Part shown: in pieces, positions 7,124 to 14,719 of the stretch
Layout: the number at the start of each line of letters is the position of its first letter
How positions within the stretch are numbered: the first letter of the stretch is position 1
Source: Thermoguttaceae bacterium
GTDB taxonomy: Bacteria; Planctomycetota; Planctomycetia; Pirellulales; Thermoguttaceae
Assembly: GCA_017559825.1 (NCBI GenBank)
Contig: JAFYQR010000186.1
Location: 1-42,025, forward strand
DNA length: 42,025 bases
Direction: 5' to 3'
The notes under the pieces: generated by a model
Databases searched by the model: none
Seen by the model: only the letters and a program-made list of their open reading frames with translations
Told to the model about the DNA's origin: nothing
Translations under genes and position numbers: made by a program

Positions 7124-7966
7124 TTAACGACCTAAAATTTCACCGCGTCGACGAATAACCGCCGCGACTCGCTCCAAATCCTCCGGCGTGTCGACGCCCG
7201 ACGTAACCTCTTCGAAACCGGGAGGATACGCGCCTTCGATCATCTGGATTTTGTAGCCGTTTTCGATAAAACGCAGTTGCTCGAGCTGCTCGAGTTTTTC
7301 GTATTCGCCTTTTTTCGAGTTCGCGAAGAAACGGAGCGCGTCGAAGCGATAAGCGTAAAGTCCGACGTGGCGGAGGATAGGACTTGTCGACGACTCCGCT
7401 CGCAACGCTTCTTCGCCGCGAATCGCCGGAATAATATTTTTCGAGAACCAAAGAGCGTCGCCGGTTTTCGCAACAGCGACGGTCGTTCCGCTGAACGGCG
7501 AGGTCTTTTTCGCGGCGCGCAACGCGTCGAGCGCTTCCCAGTTGAGCCGCGTGTAAATTGTAGCGACGTCGGCGTTTATGTTGTCTCGAAGCGCTTCGAT
7601 CAAATCGACGACGAAACGCGGCGGGCAAATCGGGTTGTCGCCTTGCAAGTTGACGACGACGTCCGGCGTCTCTTCGCGGAACGAAACGGCGGCCCAAGCG
7701 CGGTCGGAGCCTGAGCGGCAGGAACTCGACGTAACGACGACCGGAATGCGTCGCGATTCGCAAAATTCGACGATGCGTTCGCTTCGGTTTTCAAGATCCG
7801 GCGTTTCGGTCGCGACGACCGCGTCGCAGTCGGGAACTTGCGAACAAACTTCGGCGGCGATTTCCCAAACGCGTTGCAAAATCGCTTTGCCTTCCAGTTT
7901 CGCTAAAGGCTTGCCGGGAAAACGTTTCGAACCGAAACGCGCGGGAATGACGATCGTCGTTTTCAT
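7124..7966 (-). CDS. kdsB: 3-deoxy-manno-octulosonate cytidylyltransferase (CMP-Kdo synthetase)
   Basis: 280 residues from the ATG at 7966, where the family's N-terminus begins: 'IPARFGSKRFPGKPLAKLEG' is the nucleotide-binding start. It activates Kdo with CTP for lipid A core synthesis in the cytoplasm. 'DCDAVVATETPDL' and 'CRSGSDRAWAA' match the family's 'VVATDD' and 'SGTDR' elements. 'VVNLQGDNPICPP' corresponds to the usual 'NVQGDEP', with Asn in place of Glu. 'LRHVGLYAYRFDALRFF', 'LEQLEQLRFIENGYKI' and 'GVDTPEDLERV' complete the C-terminal pattern. The frame stays open far upstream, and an ATG at 8131 with AAGGACG directly before it would add 55 residues, but those residues are basic and not family-like. 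A promoter lies at 8139-8167. Confidence 0.88.
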   Translation of the reverse strand: MKTTIVIPARFGSKRFPGKPLAKLEGKAILQRVWEIAAEVCSQVPDCDAVVATETPDLENRSERIVEFCESRRIPVVVTSSSCRSGSDRAWAAVSFREETPDVVVNLQGDNPICPPRFVVDLIEALRDNINADVATIYTRLNWEALDALRAAKKTSPFSGTTVAVAKTGDALWFSKNIIPAIRGEEALRAESSTSPILRHVGLYAYRFDALRFFANSKKGEYEKLEQLEQLRFIENGYKIQMIEGAYPPGFEEVTSGVDTPEDLERVAAVIRRRGEILGR

Positions 7967-8138
7967 CGTTTCATCTTTCTTGACGGTGAGCGTCGCTTGG
8001 CTAAGTCGTTTTTCTCGTTCGAACGTTGGAACGAAACGCGGATTTGTCGCTCGCTTAAATTCCGCGTTGTCAAGGACTTGCGGACGAAGCAAGGAACGGC
8101 GGAACGCGAGGAAAAGGCGGCGCGTTCGCATCGTCCTT

Positions 8139-8167
8139 AGGATACCGTTTAGCGCGGCGAGAGTCAA
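8139..8167 (-). promoter_or_regulatory. Putative promoter of kdsB
   Basis: On the minus strand TTGACT (complement of 8162-8167), a 17-base spacer and TATCCT (8139-8144). It lies just beyond the stop of the upstream EEP-fold gene and gives a leader of about 165 bases. Confidence 0.55.
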
Positions 8168-8192
8168 GAGCAAAACGAGACGTCGGCGACCG

Positions 8193-9422
8193 CTAACGCG
8201 GCGATTTCGGCGGGCGCGGCGCGAAAAAATCCGGGGCCCCGCCTTCGTAAACGCTAAAATCGGCCCAAACGGGACGGTTTTGCGCAATTTCGTCGGCCGC
8301 TTCCTCGGAAATATCGAAAAATTCGGCAAGGTCGACGATTCCAAATCGGTCGACGTATTCGACGGACGCGACCGAGTCGAAGAGCAGGTTCGCGTTCTTT
8401 TCATCGTCGTTTTCGGCGTCTCGATCGAGGTGAAGCGCAGAGAATGTCGGTAATTTCTCAAGTTCTTTGATTTTTTGAATATCGGCGCCGAAATCGCCGG
8501 CGACAATCAAGTCGTCCTCGCTCAGGCCGAATCCTCCGGCTCGTTTTTTAAGCGTTTCGAGCAAATCGACGAGCGCGGCGCCGTCCGTTTCCTCTCCAAA
8601 AAGATGAAGATTGATTATTTGAAAAGTGAAGCAAGATTCCGCGGCGACCTCGTTCGGGCGAAAATTTGCGGCGAGAGCGGGCGTTCGCAAACGGCCCCGC
8701 GCGTCGTAAACCTCTGAAATGGAAGAGCGATCGACGGCGATCGTGCGAACGTTGAAAAATATTGCGGAAATCGGTTCGCGAGACGGCGAAGTTGACGCGA
8801 TGTAGTCATATTCGCCGCCTTGACGAGCGACGAGGTAGACGAGTCCTTCAAGAACGGCGCGGTTTTTCGAGCGAATGCCTTGAACGGCGACGACGTCGAA
8901 TTGGCGAATAATTTCGGCGATTTTTTCTCCTTGCTTTAAGTTGGTAACTTTTGAAAATACAAGAGGTTCGAGGTTCCAGGTCGCGATGCGAACAACGCGC
9001 AAATCGTCGAGCGAACGAGAGGAAGCCGTCGCGTTCGCAAGCGTCGACGTTTTCGTCAAGTCGCTCAAAATAGGTTCCGGAGAAAAAAGGCGTCGAAATT
9101 CCGGCGGCGTCGCGTCGTTTTTTGGCGGGGAGACCCGGAAGTCGGACGGAAAGGCGATCGCGGCGGGAAACGAACGGGGATCCGACGTCGGCGTTCGCGA
9201 CGGAGAAAAGCAACCTAAAGCGCGTAATCCCAAGAGAAAGAGAATAAGGACGGCGGCTCCTAAAAAAATTTGAAGACGTCGCAAGCGTTTTTTGAACTCG
9301 GCTTCGCGGGCTTTTGCGGCCTCCGTTTCGTCGTTTTTCTTTTCAGGCGTCGGTTTGGCGCTCACGCGGCGCACTTTAATAATTTCGCGGGCCTCTTCGA
9401 TCGTCGGTTTGTCGTCGCTCAT
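8193..9422 (-). CDS. Membrane-anchored endonuclease/exonuclease/phosphatase (EEP)-fold protein, active site apparently degenerate
   Basis: 409 residues. A charged cytoplasmic N-terminus of about 50 residues is followed by one membrane helix (about 53-72, 'FLGAAVLILFLLGLRALGCF') and an extracytoplasmic linker. The EEP-like domain begins near residue 144 with 'VRIATWNLEPL', then 'FDVVAVQGIRS', 'FTFQIINLHLFGE', 'DDLIVAGDFGAD' and finally 'NRPVWADFS'. In active DNase I-like enzymes these positions read 'TWN', 'LQE', 'HL', 'GDFN' and 'SDHRP'. Here the metal-binding Glu is Gly (182), the Asn after GDF is Gly, and the Asp-His pair before RP is missing. The fold assignment is solid; catalysis is doubtful. 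No clear Shine-Dalgarno precedes the ATG at 9422. Confidence 0.8.
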   Translation of the reverse strand: MSDDKPTIEEAREIIKVRRVSAKPTPEKKNDETEAAKAREAEFKKRLRRLQIFLGAAVLILFLLGLRALGCFSPSRTPTSDPRSFPAAIAFPSDFRVSPPKNDATPPEFRRLFSPEPILSDLTKTSTLANATASSRSLDDLRVVRIATWNLEPLVFSKVTNLKQGEKIAEIIRQFDVVAVQGIRSKNRAVLEGLVYLVARQGGEYDYIASTSPSREPISAIFFNVRTIAVDRSSISEVYDARGRLRTPALAANFRPNEVAAESCFTFQIINLHLFGEETDGAALVDLLETLKKRAGGFGLSEDDLIVAGDFGADIQKIKELEKLPTFSALHLDRDAENDDEKNANLLFDSVASVEYVDRFGIVDLAEFFDISEEAADEIAQNRPVWADFSVYEGGAPDFFAPRPPKSPR

Positions 9423-9599
9423 AATTGCCGTCGTTATTAGCGTTAGAGTAAAAGTTTGGAAGGCGGGAGACGGAGCGGCGCGTCCGTCGTTTTTTTTATC
9501 GCGTTTTTTATTGACGGAGACGAGTTTTTTTTGATTTTTTGAAAAAAGCGCCGATATATATTGGAAAGGAAAAAATTTCGCCGACTTGTTTCGTTATGT

Positions 9600-9636
9600 A
9601 AAAAGACGGCGTCCGTCGGAAAACGAGGGACGCCGT
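9600..9636 (-). terminator. Intrinsic terminator of the HdeD-like gene
   Basis: ACGGCGTCC (9606-9614) pairs with GGACGCCGT (9628-9636); on the minus strand the stem is followed by TTTTT (complement of 9600-9604). It lies about 75 bases past the stop. Confidence 0.82.
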
Positions 9637-9709
9637 GTCGCTTTTCTCCGTCTCGCGAACGTTTTGCCGGTTTGCGTCAAGACGTCGTGAAACGACGGTC
9701 GGTTAAGCG

Positions 9710-10411
9710 TTAAACTCCTTGCGGTTGCGGAGTTTGCGATTCGTAAAGTTGCGGATTCGAGGCGTATTTGCGCAAACTCGACGCGAACATCGTCCAGTAC
9801 CAGCCGGCGAAAATCATTTCGATACCGACGAACAAGCCGATGACCCAAAGTCCGGACGACGGCCATTGGCGGTAAATCAAAGCGCCTAACATAAACGTTA
9901 CCAAACCGTTAAAGAGCGCCCAGCCCCAACCCGGAAGTTGCGTCGTCAACGCTGCGACAACGCGGAACAAACCGGCGAGGATGAAGAAACCCGCGAGCAG
10001 GAACGTCAGCGTAATCGCGTTCAAAATCGGCGCGTCGACAAGCATAAAGCCGACGACGAGGTACAGAATCCCCAACGCGAAGTGAAGGAAAAATCCGTGC
10101 CAACGACCGGCGTAAAGCGAGTTGACAATTTGAGTTACGCCGCCGATCATCAGCAAGACGCCGATAATCGAAACGGTCAGCGTCGTCGCGAGGAACGCCG
10201 AGCAAATCGCCAACGCGCCGAGAACCATCAGCCCGATCCCTAACGTTAAGAAGGGTTTCCAACTGTGCGACAGGCGTTTCAACTCCGGCGCGGTTAAAAA
10301 GTTGCAAAAGCCCGGAAGCCCGGTCGCGGCGTTCCACGGGCAGCTCGCGCGAGATTCTTCGAAGGCGGAGCGTTGCGAACGGTCGCCTCGATCGTTGTTA
10401 TCTTTCGACAT
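9710..10411 (-). CDS. HdeD family (DUF308) membrane protein
   Basis: 233 residues. A polar N-terminus of about 50 residues is followed by six hydrophobic helices starting 'FLTLGIGLMVLGALAICSAF'. The pairing of helices ending in 'GVLLMIGGVTQIVNSL' and 'LLAGFFILAGLFRVV' is the repeated three-helix unit of DUF308/HdeD proteins. 'RWHGFFLHFALGILYLVVG' is the characteristic link between the two units. HdeD in Escherichia coli is tied to acid resistance, but the family is broad and the role here is unknown. A strong AAAGGAGAT ribosome site precedes the ATG at 10411. Confidence 0.85.
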   Translation of the reverse strand: MSKDNNDRGDRSQRSAFEESRASCPWNAATGLPGFCNFLTAPELKRLSHSWKPFLTLGIGLMVLGALAICSAFLATTLTVSIIGVLLMIGGVTQIVNSLYAGRWHGFFLHFALGILYLVVGFMLVDAPILNAITLTFLLAGFFILAGLFRVVAALTTQLPGWGWALFNGLVTFMLGALIYRQWPSSGLWVIGLFVGIEMIFAGWYWTMFASSLRKYASNPQLYESQTPQPQGV

Positions 10412-10540
10412 GTCTAATCTCCTTTGATTGTTGAGGTTAAGGTCGCGACGCTCCGCTTTTCATCAAACGTTGGAAAAGCGTCGAGGGGTCGCGGGCGGTT
10501 TCGTCGATTTAAGCCTCGACGGACGGCGCGACGCAAACGT

Positions 10541-12883
10541 TTATTTAACGGTTGTTTCGCGTTCGATTTTCTGAACGGCCGGCGGCGTCCAGGCGCCGTT
10601 CGTCGCTTTTTCATTCGGGCGGTAAATCCGGAGCGCGAGAACGAACGGGCCGCTGGGCGTCGGAATCCAGTTGGACGCATCTCCTTGCGGTTTTTCGCGT
10701 TGCAATAAAATTTCGAGCGAGCCGTCCGCGTTGCGCTTCAAGGCGTCGTCGCTTCGAACGCCGTATTTGTTCCATTTGTTGCGCGCGAGGTAACGATCGG
10801 CGTCGTAAAGGGTTAGCGACCAAAGGAAGTCGGTCGGCGGTTCCTCGCCCGCCGGGAAACGGAGAACGTAGCTCGCTTCGCCGTCGAACGCATCGCCGTT
10901 GGCGTCGAGGAACGCGAACGGGTAAACGACGTTTTTGTCGACGTTTGCGCCGAACGAAACGCTCGCGACGCCCGCTCGAAACAGATAGTCGTCGCCGAAA
11001 TCGCCGAGGTTTTTGAAAACAACCCAGTTTGTCGGCGTCGTGTTGCGCCACATTTCCGACTGCGCCGCGATTTCGATTTTCTTGCGAGCGATCGAAAAAG
11101 CGCCGCGGCTTAATTTACGAAGGTCGGCGTCGAATTTTGGCGCGCGTCCGGGTTCTATGCCGAGCGTTCGCAACGAGTTAAGTATTTCGGCGTTCGCGCC
11201 GGTCGGCGGGTTTGTTTTCAGTAATTCGACGAAGGTCGACCAATATTTTTCCGGCGACATATGGGCGACGCGTTCGACCGGGCCTTCGAACCAAGGACGC
11301 GTCGGACGAGGCGTTTCGACGAATCGCTCGAAGGGACGCAGGTCGCGCCGCGCGTCGCGTTTCATGGCGTCGTTAAAATCGCTCCAAAAACGCTCGTTGT
11401 GTTCGAAACGGTTGAAAAACCATCGTTTAGCTTCTTCGTAAGCGGCTTCGGCGGAACGTGCCGTTTCGCGGCCTTCCTCTTTGGCTTTGCGCCAAAATTC
11501 GCTGACGTCGCGTCGCTCTTCGCGGCGTTCGCGTTCGTAATTGCTTTCGCCGGATTTAGGCGACGACGCGGCGTCGTCCTCGTTAAGCGGCGTTTTTTCT
11601 TCTTTAGCGGACGGTTCTGAGGACGACTCGGCGTCGTTTGAACCGTTTTCCTCGGTTTTTTTCTCGGTCGACTCGCCGATTTGGGACGTTTCGCGAGCGT
11701 CGGAAACCGTCGCGCTTTCATCTTTTACGTTTTTATCTTCCGGCGACGTATTGTCGTCTTTCTGCGTTTCTTGCGAAGTTTCAGGTTTGGGCGCGTCGTC
11801 TTTCGGCGTTTTTTCCTCGTCGGCGCGACCGGCGTATCGCGCGGCGTTTTGCGCGATATAAAGTCGTTCAAGTTCGCCGAACGCGCTTGTTTGCGGCGGC
11901 GTAAGTTCTTGATCGACATTGTTTTCCGATTCCGTCTTAGCGTCGGTTTTCGGAGCGGGCGCGGCGTCGGCGTCGAGTTTGGGCTCGGCGGTTTGGGGCG
12001 CGGAGGGAAGCGGCGCGACGTTCGCTTTCGAGGATTCGACGCGAGCGGATGTCGTAAACGTCGAAACGGGAACGGTTGCGAAATCGTAAAGCGTTTGAAC
12101 GGCGGGACGCGTTCCCATGGGGCCTTGACGCTTCGCGGCGTCGACGAAAACTCGCGTCAGCGCGAGCGCGAGCGAACTCGGCGACTTAACGACGCGGATT
12201 TCCGGCGGAAGTTCGTTCGATTTCGGCGAATTGGGGCCGACGAGAGCGAAAGCGCGAACCGAGCGTCCGTCGACGTTGAAAATCGGCAGGTCGAGGAGCG
12301 ATTTTTCGTCGAACGACGCGACGACGTTCGACCAAGCGTCGACGATTTCAACGGAGAACGGAACGTTTGTATTCGCTGGCGCGACAAAGACTTGCGCTTC
12401 TCGCGACAAGTCGAGCCAAGCGGTCGCGAAGATCGAGTCGACGTTCGGAAATTCGGTCGCGCGGAAACGAGCGTCCGGGAGACGCGGGAAATAGGCCGTT
12501 TCGTTAGTCGTCGCGAAAAAAGCTCGCGACGCGGCGTCGTGTTTAATTTCGTGCGACAGAACGAGCGGATAAGCGTAGGCGTAAAGGTCGACGAGAGCTT
12601 CGAATTTTCGCGCGTCTTCGAGCGAAATGCGAAGCGGACGATCGTTTTTAAGTCGAGGCGCGATAATCTCTTCCGTTTCAACGCGTTCGAGAACGACGAG
12701 GGGTTCTTTCGGCGCGTCGGGACTCGGCGCTTGCGCTTCGGCGGCGGGCGGCGACGCAGGTTGCGACGGGGCGTCGGCTAAAAGACGAGCGGACGGAGCG
12801 GCGAACGCTCCGACCGCGACGAGAGCGGACGCGACGAGCGCCGTCGAACGAGTTTTGCGTCGCGATACGGTTGATCGTTTCAT
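10541..12883 (-). CDS. Exported DUF1254/DUF1214 protein with a long acidic insert
   Basis: 780 residues with an N-terminal signal peptide ('TALVASALVAVGAFAAPSARL'). Residues about 85-285 match DUF1254: 'LVDLYAYAYPLVLSHEIKHD', 'FPNVDSIFATAWLDLS', and a 'VFVAPANTNVPFSVEIVDAWSN' strand region. The C-terminal 200 residues match DUF1214: 'FLWSLTLYDADRYLARNKWN', 'GSLEILLQREKP' and 'NWIPTPSGPFVLALRIYRP'. In most relatives the two domains are almost adjacent. Here about 200 residues rich in Glu, Asp, Ser, Thr, Lys and Pro (roughly 290-490) separate them and lack any recognisable fold. The function of the domain pair is not established; proteins of this type are often exported. CAGGAGAAT precedes the ATG at 12883. 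Confidence 0.85.
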   Translation of the reverse strand: MKRSTVSRRKTRSTALVASALVAVGAFAAPSARLLADAPSQPASPPAAEAQAPSPDAPKEPLVVLERVETEEIIAPRLKNDRPLRISLEDARKFEALVDLYAYAYPLVLSHEIKHDAASRAFFATTNETAYFPRLPDARFRATEFPNVDSIFATAWLDLSREAQVFVAPANTNVPFSVEIVDAWSNVVASFDEKSLLDLPIFNVDGRSVRAFALVGPNSPKSNELPPEIRVVKSPSSLALALTRVFVDAAKRQGPMGTRPAVQTLYDFATVPVSTFTTSARVESSKANVAPLPSAPQTAEPKLDADAAPAPKTDAKTESENNVDQELTPPQTSAFGELERLYIAQNAARYAGRADEEKTPKDDAPKPETSQETQKDDNTSPEDKNVKDESATVSDARETSQIGESTEKKTEENGSNDAESSSEPSAKEEKTPLNEDDAASSPKSGESNYERERREERRDVSEFWRKAKEEGRETARSAEAAYEEAKRWFFNRFEHNERFWSDFNDAMKRDARRDLRPFERFVETPRPTRPWFEGPVERVAHMSPEKYWSTFVELLKTNPPTGANAEILNSLRTLGIEPGRAPKFDADLRKLSRGAFSIARKKIEIAAQSEMWRNTTPTNWVVFKNLGDFGDDYLFRAGVASVSFGANVDKNVVYPFAFLDANGDAFDGEASYVLRFPAGEEPPTDFLWSLTLYDADRYLARNKWNKYGVRSDDALKRNADGSLEILLQREKPQGDASNWIPTPSGPFVLALRIYRPNEKATNGAWTPPAVQKIERETTVK

Positions 12884-13038
12884 AAATATTCTCCTGATTG
12901 AGGTTGCGGCGAACGCGAGCGTTGAACGCGTCGATTCGCTTTTTGTTGCGAATATTTTAAAATCAAAGCGGGCGGTAAAATTCGGAAATAAACGCTTGGG
13001 GATGAAAAAACGTTTGTTTTTAACGAAACGAAATTTTT

Positions 13039-14292
13039 TTATTCAAATTCGACGTCGGTTTGCGGGAGATCGGCGTTCGGCGAGGCGTTAAGCGTCGATC
13101 TTTCAAGGCGTTCGAAAATTTGGGGGTCGACCGCTCGGGCTTGCGCCGGACCGACGTTGGGCAAAGGCGCGTTTTCGACCGTTCGCGCCGTCGATTCCCA
13201 AGAGAACCCGCCTTCCGAACGAGGCGTAAAGTATTCGACCGAGGTCGCGGCGCGTCCGTCGACGAGCAAAATTCTCGTCGCGACTCGCCAAGCCTCGCCT
13301 TCGCGTTGCCAAAGGCCGGTGCCGTAACTTCCGTCGCGGCAAAAGATCGTCGATTGGTAAAGTCCGGCGACCGGGTTCCAGCCGACAACGCGCAGCGCCG
13401 CGAAGGTCGCCGTCGGCTCCTTTTCGTTCGCTTGTGAAGCGACGGCCGGTCGCACAAAGTCGCGGCAAAGGAGGTACGAGCCGCCCGGAGCCCAATCGAT
13501 TTTCGTTTGAAAAACGAAGCCGCCTGTTTCGAGCTCCCAAGCGCCGACCGCCCAAGCGAGTTCTTCGAGATGAGCTCGAGCCGCGCTCGGTTCGGCGTCG
13601 CTCGCGCTTTCCGGAAAAAAGGGGGGAATGGAAGGGCGGTTCGTCGCGGGGTTGGGGGAGGACGCTTCGTTCGGCGAGACGAAGGGGGACGGATTGTTCG
13701 GCGCCGGGTCGCCGTAAAGGCCGGAGCTAAAGCGAGACGCTTCAATCTCTTGCTCTTTGATCGGATTCAAGGAAAACGGATCGTCGCCTCGAACGTCGAC
13801 GCGAGTCGCGCCCTGCGGAACGGAATACGTTTCGGGATTCAAAGGCGAATCGAGCGGTTCGAACGGCGTTCGCGTCGAAAGCGGACTCGGCGTCGCGGAG
13901 TCGCTCGCGCCTTCCGGGACGGAATAAGTCGCGGGATCCGACGGCGTGTAACCGGCGCGTCGCGAGACGGAAGACGGAATGTTAAACGCTTGTCCGGGAA
14001 TTTGTTGCGTAATCCGCGGAGGACGCGTCGCCGAGCGAAGCGTCGACGGAGCCGGAGAAAAGGGGGACGATTGCGCCCAAAGCGACGCGGCGTCGTTAAG
14101 GCAGGGCGAGACGAAGAAGCCGAACGCCAACGCGCCGACGACGGGAACGCGGAAACGGCAAGCGTTTGATTTTTTGCGTTGGTCGCGATTTTGGTTTTGG
14201 GGCGTTTTTATTTGGGAATCAAAGGCCGGTTTTTCTTTCGGCAAGGCGGAAGGAAGGGAAAACGGGCGCGGGGAAACGGGCGGTCGGGTCAT
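13039..14292 (-). CDS. Exported or membrane-anchored protein of unknown function, Pro/Ser-rich with C-terminal beta-rich domain
   Basis: 417 residues. An unusually long basic N-terminus (48 residues) precedes a hydrophobic segment ('VPVVGALAFGFFVSP') that may be a signal or anchor. No later ATG is available before it and no clear ribosome site precedes 14292, so the start is uncertain. Residues about 75-245 are Pro/Ser/Asn-rich and contain a twice-repeated 'ETYSVPxGA' motif. The last 170 residues form a folded domain: 'LEELAWAVGAWELE', 'WAPGGSYLLCRDF', 'VVGWNPVAGLYQSTIFCRDG', 'GTGLWQREGEAWRV'. This pattern recalls DUF1579/lipocalin-like domains of planctomycete exported proteins, but that is a weak resemblance. 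Function unknown. Confidence 0.75.
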   Translation of the reverse strand: MTRPPVSPRPFSLPSALPKEKPAFDSQIKTPQNQNRDQRKKSNACRFRVPVVGALAFGFFVSPCLNDAASLWAQSSPFSPAPSTLRSATRPPRITQQIPGQAFNIPSSVSRRAGYTPSDPATYSVPEGASDSATPSPLSTRTPFEPLDSPLNPETYSVPQGATRVDVRGDDPFSLNPIKEQEIEASRFSSGLYGDPAPNNPSPFVSPNEASSPNPATNRPSIPPFFPESASDAEPSAARAHLEELAWAVGAWELETGGFVFQTKIDWAPGGSYLLCRDFVRPAVASQANEKEPTATFAALRVVGWNPVAGLYQSTIFCRDGSYGTGLWQREGEAWRVATRILLVDGRAATSVEYFTPRSEGGFSWESTARTVENAPLPNVGPAQARAVDPQIFERLERSTLNASPNADLPQTDVEFE

Positions 14293-14396
14293 AACGTGCG
14301 CTTTTAAGGTTGAGCGTCGGTCGGCGAGGAACGACGCGACTCGGGCGGCGAAACGACGTTAAATTACGAAGCCCGCGTTTAAAATCGTCGCGCCAA

Positions 14397-14424
14397 TTGG
14401 AGGGTTGGGGGATTCGGGTGTAAT
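14397..14424 (+). promoter_or_regulatory. Putative promoter upstream of the small ORF and asparagine synthase
   Basis: TTGGAG (14397-14402), a 16-base spacer and TGTAAT (14419-14424), the same spacing as the other plus-strand promoters here. Confidence 0.45.
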
Positions 14425-14454
14425 GTAGAAGATAAAAAGAGTCGAGGGGACGCG

Positions 14455-14523
14455 ATGAATTTTTTTCGTCGAGGCAAGAAAACGGAACGGGCGGCGAGCG
14501 GCGACGACGAAGGAAAATCTTGA
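14455..14523 (+). CDS. Possible 22-codon small protein or leader ORF
   Basis: ATG at 14455 is preceded by GAGGGG at 5-base spacing and a promoter-like element 30 bases upstream. It encodes a short basic-then-acidic peptide, MNFFRRGKK followed by 13 polar residues. It could be a small protein or the leader of the asparagine synthase transcript about 200 bases downstream. It could also be chance; no homologue is recognised. Confidence 0.3.
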   Translation: MNFFRRGKKTERAASGDDEGKS

Positions 14524-14719
14524 GAAAAATACGGGATTTAGGGGGAATAGGGAACGCGCGTGCGGCGTCTTGCGTCGAAAAAAGAAAACGTTTCGAGATT
14601 TTGGGCGCCCGCCGACGACTCGAACGGTCGATAAAGAAGGAAAGGAACGGCGGCGCGTCGAACGAATGAAAACGGAAACAACGGAATTAATGATAGAACG
14701 GAATTAGGGGTAACGCGGG

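Larger units (their letters stand above)
14293..14719. other. 427-base divergent intergenic region
   Basis: Between the minus-strand exported protein and asparagine synthase. It holds a promoter-like element at 14397-14424 and a possible 22-codon ORF at 14455-14523. From 14524 to the asparagine synthase start nothing else stands out apart from the AGGGGT ribosome site. Confidence 0.6.
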
